A stretch of DNA of 64,000 bases from Pseudomonas sp. GV085 (GTDB lineage Bacteria; Pseudomonadota; Gammaproteobacteria; Pseudomonadales; Pseudomonadaceae). The notes beneath the pieces are model-generated. The model was not told where the DNA came from and did not search any database. It saw only the letters and a program-made list of their open reading frames with translations. Both the position numbers and the translations under genes were made by a program. Of this stretch, positions 1-7,552 are shown one piece after another (position 1 is the stretch's first letter; the number at the start of each line of letters is the position of its first letter). The stretch spans positions 1 to 64,000 of the forward strand of contig NZ_QAOV01000004.1 in assembly GCF_003050925.1 (NCBI RefSeq). The letters are read 5' to 3'.

Positions 1-69
1 CCGAAAAACCACTCAATGTGGTGAGTAGGTTCTCCGGTGGTGGTCGTGCCTGAGTTCAGGCCATTTGAA

Positions 70-95
70 AAACCGACTTTTTCAACAGAATCGGC
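70..95 (+). repeat. 26-bp repeat, copy 1 (left of the ATPase/TOPRIM-like operon)
   Basis: This copy reads AAACCGACTTTTTCAACAGA followed by ATCGGC. The same 26 bases recur in the same orientation at 3340-3365, and 23 of them recur inverted at 3182-3204. The two same-orientation copies bracket the two-gene operon at 218-2857. The function is unknown. Such a repeat could be the end of a mobile element or a recombination substrate. Confidence 0.8.
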
Positions 96-217
96 AAATA
101 GCGGCCGGTCATTAGAAACCGCTTTTGACCCTAGCCGATCTAGAGCCTGCAGCGTTAAATTCAACAGGCTTTGTTTCAATTTTTGCACGACTGAAACCTA
201 TTAATCTCTCTCCAATA

Positions 218-1297
218 TCAAACCAATCTTGCCGGAGCCGCGGCGCTCCAGCTGGTCAGCGTCGACCCAATGCTTTTCCATAAAGCTTCCAGAATAGGGC
301 ATTCGTTTGGGCATATCGGCGTAAGTTGCTCGATGTGTAAGCGCATCTCTGCTCGATTCTGCAGTGGTTTCAGTAGGTCGCATTTACAGGTTTCTGGTGG
401 GCAGCCTTTAGTGCAGCTCTGAGCGAATGCGGGTAATGCTGTACCCCAGTAGTTACGCGCATCTGGGCAGGAGTGTAATAAGCTGTACTTCAAACCTTTT
501 TTGTAGTCGTAAAAAAGTTTAGCTTCTTGATGCCCATTTTGCTCTGCAGTCTTCAATGCGGCGATCATTACATCGGTATGGCGCGAATTAGATTTATCTG
601 CAATAAAAGATAGGGGTACGAGATTTTCTATTTCGTGAAAGTCGAGATCTAGGTGGTGCGCAAGGACTTTGGTTGCGTCGTTAGATTCGCGGACTTTCGT
701 GCTGGTTGCACCACTGTCGTCAGTTGGAAATTTTTTATCGGAATCTGTTATACACAAACAAAATGAATTGTTTTCGCTTTGAGTTCTTTCGAATACCGAA
801 TACGTCCGATTACCTCCACCATGGATAGGCCTATATTTACGATTTAGCGTTCTTACATCCAAAGCTTGACTGACGTACCATTCAGTGATTATTTCATAGA
901 TATAACGATCATTAATTTCCTCAAAGATTATTTCGAGAGGTGTTCGAAAATTCATATCGGCACAGAAAGTCAAGGGTATACAAATAATTTTTTGATTCCC
1001 TATGGTGCTTAGGCTCGGAATACCGTCGCCAGGAATTATTTTCACATATACTTCCACCTTCTCAAGGATTGATTCTTGTTGTGGAACTCTAACAAACACA
1101 CTTTTAAATGCGGTTCTTGCAGATGTGCCTAGCTTTACAAATTTGGTAAGGGCGAATAATGATTGCGCGTCACCGAGTACTAAGTGATCGCCTGATCGAA
1201 CTGTTGATGCGATATCTTCGAGAGCGCCGATCTCTGTAGGACTTAAACTTCCACTTGTGATGCAGTCTTTGATAGTGTCGCTAATGTAAATAATCAT
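218..1297 (-). CDS. TOPRIM-like putative effector of an ATPase pair
   Basis: This 359-aa protein was not recognised by name. A glycine run (HGGGN, residues 159-163) is followed by a hydrophobic strand ending in TDSD (184-187, acids D185 and D187), then by EIENLVP (222-228) and DYKKGLKY (264-271). That order resembles the glycine-rich turn, DxD and ExENxxP features of OLD/DUF4435-type TOPRIM nucleases; the TOPRIM glutamate is not certain. The C-terminus is rich in cysteine (C277, C295, C299, C304, C306, C329, C333), a possible metal site. Its ATG directly follows the TAA of the ATPase gene, so the two are surely co-translated. The base composition is AT-rich compared with the core genes, which suggests transfer. 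By analogy with two-gene ATPase+TOPRIM defence systems it would be the toxic nuclease held in check by its partner; this is inference. Confidence 0.6.
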   Translation of the reverse strand: MIIYISDTIKDCITSGSLSPTEIGALEDIASTVRSGDHLVLGDAQSLFALTKFVKLGTSARTAFKSVFVRVPQQESILEKVEVYVKIIPGDGIPSLSTIGNQKIICIPLTFCADMNFRTPLEIIFEEINDRYIYEIITEWYVSQALDVRTLNRKYRPIHGGGNRTYSVFERTQSENNSFCLCITDSDKKFPTDDSGATSTKVRESNDATKVLAHHLDLDFHEIENLVPLSFIADKSNSRHTDVMIAALKTAEQNGHQEAKLFYDYKKGLKYSLLHSCPDARNYWGTALPAFAQSCTKGCPPETCKCDLLKPLQNRAEMRLHIEQLTPICPNECPILEALWKSIGSTLTSWSAAAPARLV

Positions 1298-2857
1298 TTA
1301 GGCCTCGTAGTCAAAGAAGCCATATGGCCAGTTGTGAAGGGACCCATTTTCACGATATCCGCTAAACTCAACTGAGGTTTGTGGGGCGTTCGGCTCTTTA
1401 GAGAAAAGAACTATAGTTGAATCGTCTTTTCTTAGTACGCCCATGGCTGTCATAAGGCCTATCTTATTGACTATTACTTCACTATGCGTCTCGATAATCA
1501 GATGTAAGGTTATATTGGCTTCTTTAGCTGTGTTTACAACAGAAACTAGCATTTCTGCTAGTTTCGACTGCATGCGTGGGTGCAAATGAAGTTCGGGTTG
1601 CTCTATGACGCAAGTATAAGAAAGCCCCTCAATGCCGTTTCGAGTAGGTTTATAAAGTATAGTCCAAAGCTGTATCATAATGGGGATTACTTGGGAATAG
1701 CCAAACCCCATGTCAGCAAGGTTGTAGGAGTCTTTGTTTTTGTCAAATGCAACTCCTAAATGCACGTGCCCTCCGTTGAATTGCACTACCGTTCTGAATC
1801 CAAATTCTTTCATGGACCACTCATCTAAGGCGTTTTTTTCCCGCTCGCTTAGATTTCGTAAAAACATCGCCAAGTTCTCACCTTTAGAATCGAGTTCTTT
1901 AACTCCGATGTCTTGCGAGCGGTAATAACGTTGTGCTGAGGCGCGAATAGGCTCTATATAAGATACGCGTCTAAAGGTCTGGTCCAAAATTTCATCTAGA
2001 TTGTAAATAGCTATTCCTGTTCTGGCCAAAATCAATAGATTGTTGTACTTCACGAAGACTTCGTTATCGAGCTCTGCGTCGTGAGTTTTGCTTTTCCAAG
2101 TGTTGGTGGTGAACATTTTTTTAAAATGAATAAGCATGTCTTGTTTGCTGCCAATTACGGCCTTGAAAGCTGCAGTTGTCAGTGATTCTGAACTAGTTCT
2201 TTTGTTTGAGTAAGCTCTTAGCGTATCTACTAAGTCGTTCATGATCTCGTCAGGCCAAAACCCACTCCACCATGACCTGTAGAGATCGTCTTTCTCTATG
2301 TTGCTTTTAGCTCGTATATAAGGAAGTAATCTAACCGCGGAGCTATATGAATACAGTTCGCAGTACTTGCTGTAATTCACCCCGTTTACGAATATTGAAC
2401 TAATTTTGTTGGACTCGCTGATGTCGATTTTAACCGAATTCCCTTCGATGTCTAAATCGATTCCTGCAGTTCTTGTTAGGCCGTCTTTTCCCAAGGATGC
2501 GAGGCGAAGATTTACAGTAACTTTGGAAGCGCCCTTGTCGCGAGATATTCTCGGGGCCCTTATTGGGCGGTAATAAATTTGGTCCGGTACTGTCAGTCCA
2601 AACGAAAAGACAATTTCTTTTTCTCCTTGTTTCCTTATGAGTGCCTGATCGAAATCTCCAAAATCAACATATTTCCCGAACCAAAGAATTGAGCTTCTAG
2701 TCGTTGTTTCAGCGCTTTGTTTGAGGAGAGGAAAAGTCCGTAGAAAAGTGCTTTTCCCGGAACTGTTTTCGCCTAATAAAATAGTTAGTGGCGAAAGTTT
2801 TACCGTGCCTGTATCTTTTAGACTACGTAAATTTTTTACTCTAAATTCGGTCAACAT
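1298..2857 (-). CDS. AAA-family (ABC-like) ATPase with DUF3696-type C-terminus
   Basis: This 519-aa ATPase is of the RecF/SMC-like AAA_15/AAA_21 kind. It begins LTEFRVKNLRSL and has a Walker A at 29-37 (GENSSGKST), a YIEPIRA segment near 300, a signature-like ADMGFGYSQ (381-389), a Walker B CVIEQPELHLHP (416-427) and a switch-region ETHSE (456-460). The end, GSLHNWPYGFFDYEA, matches the WP-GFFD terminus I associate with DUF3696. The region between about 100 and 300 is a long insert that may form an arm or sensor. It is the first gene of a two-gene operon; the next gene starts at the base after its stop. The pair resembles phage-defence ATPase/nuclease modules. The low GC and lack of core neighbours indicate acquired DNA. 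The ATPase fold is certain; the role is inferred. Confidence 0.85.
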   Translation of the reverse strand: MLTEFRVKNLRSLKDTGTVKLSPLTILLGENSSGKSTFLRTFPLLKQSAETTTRSSILWFGKYVDFGDFDQALIRKQGEKEIVFSFGLTVPDQIYYRPIRAPRISRDKGASKVTVNLRLASLGKDGLTRTAGIDLDIEGNSVKIDISESNKISSIFVNGVNYSKYCELYSYSSAVRLLPYIRAKSNIEKDDLYRSWWSGFWPDEIMNDLVDTLRAYSNKRTSSESLTTAAFKAVIGSKQDMLIHFKKMFTTNTWKSKTHDAELDNEVFVKYNNLLILARTGIAIYNLDEILDQTFRRVSYIEPIRASAQRYYRSQDIGVKELDSKGENLAMFLRNLSEREKNALDEWSMKEFGFRTVVQFNGGHVHLGVAFDKNKDSYNLADMGFGYSQVIPIMIQLWTILYKPTRNGIEGLSYTCVIEQPELHLHPRMQSKLAEMLVSVVNTAKEANITLHLIIETHSEVIVNKIGLMTAMGVLRKDDSTIVLFSKEPNAPQTSVEFSGYRENGSLHNWPYGFFDYEA

Positions 2858-3180
2858 CCTGTATGCCTCTCGAGGATTTTAGCTGCACGGTTGGAAACTA
2901 TTTTGGCCATCGACCATGCGGATTTTTACGATCTAGTCAGTAGACCTTGGTGCTTTACCGTTGATCTTCAGCCTTTTATAGCACTTCTAGGCCGGTGGCT
3001 AAATGGCATCAGAAAAAAACTGGAATGGCTCTGGCTCAAATCCGAACGGTTCAAGCATGCGTTGGTCCGCGAAATTTCAATCGGCGGTATGTACATCCGC
3101 AGGGGATCGATACCCCCCCGACGCTTCATCAGACGACTCTGCATGTAGCCGAAAGCCGACGGTTACGATCGTCCGTTTTT

Positions 3181-3366
3181 GGCCGATTCTGTTGAAAAAG
3201 TCGGCTTCGGTTTCCACAGCAGAAAAGTTCGCGCCTGAGATTGAAATCTGTGCTTTGGGCAGAAGGTTCACGACTCGGATTTCAAGTAGCAGCACGCAAA
3301 AGAGGTGTTTTTACCCATCAGTATTCGAGCGTTTTGGGCAAACCGACTTTTTCAACAGAATCGGCC
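3181..3366. mobile_element. MITE-like 186-bp element with 24-bp inverted ends
   Basis: The segment starts with GGCCGATTCTGTTGAAAAAG TCGG and ends with its exact reverse complement, giving 24-bp perfect terminal inverted repeats around about 140 bp of non-coding DNA. No transposase is encoded, and no clear target-site duplication is visible in the flanks. The same end sequence occurs alone at 70-95. This fits a miniature transposable element or the remains of an insertion sequence whose transposase lies elsewhere. Confidence 0.55.
3340..3365 (+). repeat. 26-bp repeat, copy 2 (right of the ATPase/TOPRIM-like operon)
   Basis: This copy is identical to 70-95 over 26 bases and in the same orientation. 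It also forms the right end of the MITE-like element. Recombination between the two direct copies would remove positions 96-3365, including both genes of the putative defence operon. Confidence 0.8.
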
Positions 3367-3511
3367 GGAAGCGGACTTGGCTAACCAGGTAGACGGTAAA
3401 AAAACTGGGAAAGCAACGTGGAATGAGGAAAAGGGGATAGATCTTTGGATAAGGGGCGCGAGGGCGTCCCATTATCAGGCGCACCAGCTTTTTAAGGTGG
3501 CTCGCGCGCAT

Positions 3512-3841
3512 TCATTGAATATCTTTCAGATAATCCTTGAGTGCGATGAGCGGGGCATCAAGCTGCTCCATCGTCTGAATGCTGGCGAGTTCAGCCGCCA
3601 ACCTCCGCAACTCCCGCCCCAACGGCTTATCCACACCCCCAATGGCCCCCAGCGCCAACCCCACACACTCATCCACTTTCAACTGAATCCCCTCAACATC
3701 CCGCCGCCGCACCAGCAACTCAAACACATCCCGCTGGTAGTCACCCATCACCAGATCGTCACGCAAAATCGGGCTTGAATCTTCCGATTCGTAAGCCAGT
3801 TTGAGGGAGAAGAGGGCGACGGTTTCCAGGTGCAATTCCAT
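3512..3841 (-). CDS. Conserved-looking hypothetical protein, 109 aa
   Basis: I do not recognise the family. The ATG at 3841 has a good ribosome-binding site (AAGGATT) about eight bases upstream. The protein is acidic and predicted helical, starts MELHLETVALFSLKLAYES, and shows no signal peptide, membrane segment or catalytic motif. Its composition is that of Pseudomonas core genes, unlike the AT-rich operon to its left. It sits just outside the tRNA-Leu island (the att-like tRNA fragment begins at 4026), so before integration it was probably the chromosomal neighbour downstream of tRNA-Leu. The function is unknown; I am fairly confident it is a real gene. Confidence 0.65.
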   Translation of the reverse strand: MELHLETVALFSLKLAYESEDSSPILRDDLVMGDYQRDVFELLVRRRDVEGIQLKVDECVGLALGAIGGVDKPLGRELRRLAAELASIQTMEQLDAPLIALKDYLKDIQ

Positions 3842-3894
3842 GGGGGGAATCCTTGTGAAATGTTCTTCCGGCGAGAAGGGTAGAAGAGAAGCAG

Positions 3895-3928
3895 GATCAA
3901 AAGATCGCAGCCTTCGGCAGCTCCTACA
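3895..3928. repeat. Single REP of the GCTGCCGAAGG family
   Basis: GATCAAAAGATCGCAGCCTT followed by CGGCAGCTCCTACA is one arm of the repeat found as complete inverted pairs at 28795-28873 and 50683-50761. Only one arm is present here. It lies upstream of the 109-aa gene. Confidence 0.85.
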
Positions 3929-3987
3929 GGTCGGCGCGTTGTCAGCAGAGTGTTAGCGGGGTGTCAGTGGTGGCTTTTCTATAGGCG

Positions 3988-4016
3988 AAAAAAAAGGCCT
4001 TGCAAAGCAAGACCTT
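3988..4016 (-). terminator. Rho-independent terminator, probably the displaced tRNA-Leu terminator
   Basis: Read on the minus strand, AAGGTCTTGC pairs with GCAAGGCCTT (one G-T pair, 3-nt loop) and is followed by eight T. It lies ten bases beyond a tRNA 3'-end fragment of the same orientation (4026-4047). This is the expected layout of tRNA-Leu followed by its own terminator before the island was inserted. Confidence 0.75.
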
Positions 4017-4025
4017 TCTTAATTT

Positions 4026-4047
4026 TGGTGCCCGAGGGAGACTCGAA
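4026..4047 (-). repeat. tRNA-Leu 3'-end fragment: distal attachment site of the island
   Basis: TGGTGCCCGAGGGAGACTCG AA repeats the last bases of tRNA-Leu(CAA) (19749-19771), apart from one missing C in the acceptor stem. Sequence identity stops at the T-arm. The orientation equals that of the intact tRNA. This is the footprint expected from a site-specific recombinase using the tRNA 3' end as attB. The single-base difference suggests drift after integration or a slightly different attP. Confidence 0.75.
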
Positions 4048-4742
4048 AATAACATTAATTACTTGATTAGTATAGATTAAATTGGATGTACATCTTTTTG
4101 TGTACATGAATTTATACTTGGCATGTATTTTGATGCGAGTAGGTGGGCGGGGGAAGTTTATGATTCCGTCTTTTGAATTTCCGACGAGATGCATGTTGTG
4201 TGAGTCATTGTTTTTAACAAAGCAATCAGGTTTGGCGGAGTCTGGCCTGCCGCTATAGGCAACTGTCGACCCATAGCGGTCTTTGGCGGACCTCAAGAGT
4301 TAATCTCTGACTATCCGCTTTTTGGCTGCTGATCACGATTGGCTGTTCTCGAAGCCAAATGGTCCATAACGGCGCGCGTAAATATTACGGAACTGAATCT
4401 GAGCTGCTCAGCTGCGCAAGGGGATGCTGGCTTATTGTGATCTACACTCCCTGGGCGTGTGAGTTGGCGCTTCGCCACAGGATTTACTCAGTCGCTAAGT
4501 AAAGAGACAGACCTGAATTTCAGTGGGTCGCGGTCTGTGTGGGGGCACGCCAGTCGATCAGCAAAAAAACTTGTCTGGCAATCGTGTATCAGGCGAGTTC
4601 GACAACGCCTGGATTGAAACCCTGATCGCCCACATGACCTGGCACTACTGAAAAAAGTCGGGAGGGTTTCAAGCATTCAAATTATTTCACCGTGGTCATG
4701 AACGCTCACGGTGCCAGCTTGCTCAAAACTAACGAGGTGGAA
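4048..4742. other. Gene-free left end of the island
   Basis: The first 200 bases are AT-rich and include an inverted repeat ATGTACA...TGTACAT (about 4086-4107), which could be an arm-type or regulator site. Short frames exist on both strands, but none has a recognised motif. The promoter of the DUF1254 gene should lie at the right end of this stretch. Confidence 0.4.
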
Positions 4743-6224
4743 ATGAACAGGAAGTCTAACCGGGGCTGGACAATGGCTGCGGCACTCGTCGTCGTGGGTT
4801 CAACGCTTTTTGCGGGGTGTGCGAGCAAGAACGATCCGATCACGCAGGCAGACAAGACGGATGTGACCAAGGGCGTACCCGCGCCGAGTCTCGAGCAGAC
4901 CAAGGCGATCGCCGAGGAAGGCTTTATTTACGGCTTACCGCTGGTCATGAACTACGCCGTGATGAACGAATATGCTGTGGACAAGGGCGGCCCGCAATTC
5001 AAGGCGCCGTTCAACCAGATCAAGAACGAGCCTCGCGTCTTCACCTACCAAGACACGGCCATCATCACTCCGAACAGCGACACCCCGTACTCGTTTGTCT
5101 GGCTGGACCTGCGCGCGGAGCCGATGGTGATCTCGGTGCCGGCAGTGGACAAGCGGCGTTACTACTCGGTGCAGATGATCGACGGTAACACTTACAACTA
5201 CGGTTACATCGGCAGCCGTGCCACCGGCAACGAAGCGGGCGACTACATGGTGGTCGGTCCTGATTGGAAAGGCGTGCCCCCTCCCGGTATCAAAAAAGTC
5301 TTCACCTCGACCACTCCCTTCGCCGTGAGCGCCATTCGGACTCAGCTCTACAACGCCAAGGACATGCCGAATGTCGAGAAGGTGCAAGCGGGCTACAAGG
5401 TCCAGCCGCTGTCCGCCTTCCTCCATCAACCCGCGCCGCCCACTGCGCCGAAGATTGATTTCGTGCCGGCTACGACGGAAGGCATCAAGGCCAACTTCTT
5501 CGAGTACCTGTCGGCCGCGATGGAGTATGTGCCGCCATCGGCTGACGACAAGGAGATCCGGGCCAAGCTGGCGAGCATTGGGGTGGGACCCGGTCGCAGC
5601 TTCGAATTTAAAGACCTCTCGCTCGAGCACAAGGCCGTGGTCCTGCTCGGGATGAAGGCCGGTGACGAGAAGGTCGACAAGTTCCTCGCGAGCGGGACGA
5701 AGATAATCAACGGCTGGAGCGTAGGCGCGTACTTCGGCGACCAAACGTTCTACAAGGCCGACTGGCTGAAACGTGCTGGTGCCGCGAAAGGCGGCCTCTA
5801 CGGCAACGACGCCGTCGAGGCGATGTATCCCAACACGCGCACCGACGGCACCGGCCAGACGCTGGATACCAGCAAGCGCAAGTACACGCTGACTTTCCCG
5901 GCCGGCAAACTGCCGCCAGTCAATGCCTTCTGGTCGGTGACCATGTACGACGGCAAGAGCCAGCTACTGGTCAAGAATCCGCTCAACCGTTACCTGATCA
6001 ATTCGCCGATGCTGTCGGCGATGAAGAAAAACACGGATGGTTCACTGACGCTGTACATCCAGAAAGACTCCCCCGGCAAGGCTAAGGAGGCAAACTGGTT
6101 GCCCGCGCCTGACGACACGGTCTTTCTGGTAATGCGCCTCTACTGGCCGAAGACCGCACCGCCTTCGATTCTTCCCGCTGGCGACGGCAGCTGGCAGCCA
6201 CCGGCGCTGGTGGTCACGAAGTAA
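4743..6224 (+). CDS. DUF1254/DUF1214 domain lipoprotein
   Basis: This 493-aa exported protein has the N-terminal DUF1254 region (about 55-190, with GFIYGLPLVMNY and TPNSDTPYSFVWLDLRAEP) and the C-terminal DUF1214 region (about 355-470, with YTLTFPAGKLPPVNAFWSVT and LYIQKDSPG). The family is common in proteobacteria and its biochemical function is not established. I start at 4743 because GAGGTGG lies seven bases upstream; an in-frame ATG at 4692 lacks such a site. The leader has a basic start (NRKSNRGW), a hydrophobic core and LFAGC, a near-lipobox with Phe at -3, so it is probably a lipoprotein. It is monocistronic, and hairpins follow it at 6285-6415. It is island cargo with no evident link to the polyamine genes. 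Confidence 0.85.
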   Translation: MNRKSNRGWTMAAALVVVGSTLFAGCASKNDPITQADKTDVTKGVPAPSLEQTKAIAEEGFIYGLPLVMNYAVMNEYAVDKGGPQFKAPFNQIKNEPRVFTYQDTAIITPNSDTPYSFVWLDLRAEPMVISVPAVDKRRYYSVQMIDGNTYNYGYIGSRATGNEAGDYMVVGPDWKGVPPPGIKKVFTSTTPFAVSAIRTQLYNAKDMPNVEKVQAGYKVQPLSAFLHQPAPPTAPKIDFVPATTEGIKANFFEYLSAAMEYVPPSADDKEIRAKLASIGVGPGRSFEFKDLSLEHKAVVLLGMKAGDEKVDKFLASGTKIINGWSVGAYFGDQTFYKADWLKRAGAAKGGLYGNDAVEAMYPNTRTDGTGQTLDTSKRKYTLTFPAGKLPPVNAFWSVTMYDGKSQLLVKNPLNRYLINSPMLSAMKKNTDGSLTLYIQKDSPGKAKEANWLPAPDDTVFLVMRLYWPKTAPPSILPAGDGSWQPPALVVTK

Positions 6225-6284
6225 ATCTTGCGGCCCATTGCTGATACTCGCCGTAGGTTGGTGTCGGCTTGTGCTGCCTTTTTG

Positions 6285-6415
6285 CCAATAGCAGCCAAAC
6301 ATCAAGGGCTGCTATTGGTCGATTGTTGTCCGTTGCGAAGGGCTAAAAACGACCCTATATAGCGGCCGGTGGGGACAGGCAGAAACCGGCCAGTTGCTGT
6401 CTTGAGAGCAACTGG
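6285..6415. terminator. Two hairpins between convergent genes
   Basis: A 12-bp perfect inverted repeat (6285-6296 with 6307-6318, CCAATAGCAGCC) follows the DUF1254 gene. A second one of 9 bp (6390-6398 with 6407-6415, CCAGTTGCT) lies just beyond the stop of the opposing ureohydrolase gene. Neither is followed by a good T run, so termination is plausible but not clear-cut. Confidence 0.45.
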
Positions 6416-6449
6416 TCGAAAAATGTCTGTAGTTGTCCAGACCACTGGT

Positions 6450-7406
6450 TTACAGCTTATGCCGCGCGGCATACAGGCAGATCATCTCCATCGCCAACGC
6501 GGCCCCGGCAAGCGCAGTAATCTCGGCGTGGTCATAGGGCGGTGCTACCTCCACCACGTCCATGCCAATCAGGTTGATACCGCGCAGACCTCGCAGAATC
6601 GCCAAGGCCTGATGGCTCGATAGTCCACCGCAGACCGGCGTCCCCGTGCCCGGGGCAAATGCCGGGTCGAGGCAGTCGATATCGAAGGTGAGATAGACCG
6701 GATGGTCGCCAACGCGCGCCCGGATAATCTCCGCTAATTCCTTGGTAGAGCGATCATGCACCTCACTGGCATTCAACACCTGAAAGCCCATGACGTCGTC
6801 ATTGGTCGTGCGCTGGCCAATCTGGATGGACCGCGCAGGATCAACCAGCCCTTCGCGGACGGCGTGATAGAACATCGAGCCGTGGTCGATGCGCTTGTCC
6901 TCGCCGTCGGATTCCAGGTCATGGTGTGCATCGAAATGGATCAGGGACAGCGGACCATACTTGGCCGCGTGAGCTTGCAGCAGCGGATAGCTGATGAAGT
7001 GATCGCCGCCCAGGGTCAGCATCGCAGTACCTGCCGCCAGGATCCGCTCGGCATGGGCCCTGATCGCCGCCGGGGTCTGCTCCGGGGTGCCGTAATCGAA
7101 GTAGCAATCGCCATAATCGACACAAGCCAGCAGGTCGAACGGGTCAAACTCCCAAGGCCAGTGACGTGCCCAGGCGGACTGTACCGATGCCTCACGTATA
7201 GCCCGTGGTCCGAAGCGGCTGCCCGGTCGATTGCTGGTCGCGGTATCGAACGGAATGCCGCTGATGGCGATATCCACACCACGCAAATCGCGGGTGTATC
7301 GACGCCGCATAAAGCTGGTGATACCACCGTAGGTCGGTTCACCCTCGGTGCCGTACAGGCTGTCACGCGTCATCGCCTGATCGATTATCGAATTGTCATT
7401 TAGCAT
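6450..7406 (-). CDS. Agmatinase/guanidinobutyrase-family ureohydrolase
   Basis: This is a manganese ureohydrolase of the arginase/SpeB family, which cleaves a guanidino compound to an amine and urea. The metal-ligand motifs are all present: GGDHFISYP, FDAHHDLES and FDIDCLDPAFAPGTG. The loop following the second motif differs from classic SpeB (DAHTD), so the substrate (agmatine, guanidinobutyrate or another) cannot be read off. I chose the ATG at 7406 (318 aa), the usual family length, with a weak GAGAA upstream; TTG 7457 and ATG 7445 are in-frame alternatives. It is downstream of and co-oriented with an amidase, a polyamine-type binding protein and an agmatine-deiminase-family gene, probably one cassette under the LysR regulator at 12444. 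Confidence 0.85.
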   Translation of the reverse strand: MLNDNSIIDQAMTRDSLYGTEGEPTYGGITSFMRRRYTRDLRGVDIAISGIPFDTATSNRPGSRFGPRAIREASVQSAWARHWPWEFDPFDLLACVDYGDCYFDYGTPEQTPAAIRAHAERILAAGTAMLTLGGDHFISYPLLQAHAAKYGPLSLIHFDAHHDLESDGEDKRIDHGSMFYHAVREGLVDPARSIQIGQRTTNDDVMGFQVLNASEVHDRSTKELAEIIRARVGDHPVYLTFDIDCLDPAFAPGTGTPVCGGLSSHQALAILRGLRGINLIGMDVVEVAPPYDHAEITALAGAALAMEMICLYAARHKL

Positions 7407-7552
7407 GGGATTCTCAATGCGGGTTACTGAAGCTGACCCAGACATGTGCACGCTCAAGCAGTGCTCGCTGGGGCAAAGGTTGGTTTCTGTTGCTCGGGCT
7501 TGCCGTGAATGGGCAGGATTGGCGCTTTATCGCGCCAGACCCATTGCGGTTT

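Larger units (their letters stand above)
2858..3511. other. Non-coding stretch upstream of the ATPase operon
   Basis: This stretch should contain the promoter of the leftward ATPase operon, but I cannot place convincing -35/-10 boxes. Several short overlapping reading frames exist in 2891-3392; none has a family motif or a good ribosome-binding site. The only clear structure is the inverted-repeat element at 3181-3366. Confidence 0.5.

Noticed and set aside
2891..3778. Short plus-strand frames around the MITE-like element
   Set aside because: They run through the inverted repeats, lack motifs, and some are antisense to the 109-aa gene.
3979..4296. 105-aa minus-strand frame over the left island edge
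   Set aside because: It runs through the tRNA fragment and the terminator hairpin and has no ribosome-binding site or motif.
4488..4676. Possible transposase remnant near 4600 (plus-strand FDNAWIETL-like reading)
   Set aside because: Only about 15 codons look suggestive and I could not match them to a specific IS family.
4935..5744. Long minus-strand frame opposite the DUF1254 gene
   Set aside because: It has a His/Arg/Val-rich composition without motifs and lies wholly antisense to a recognisable protein; it is a by-product of high-GC codon use.
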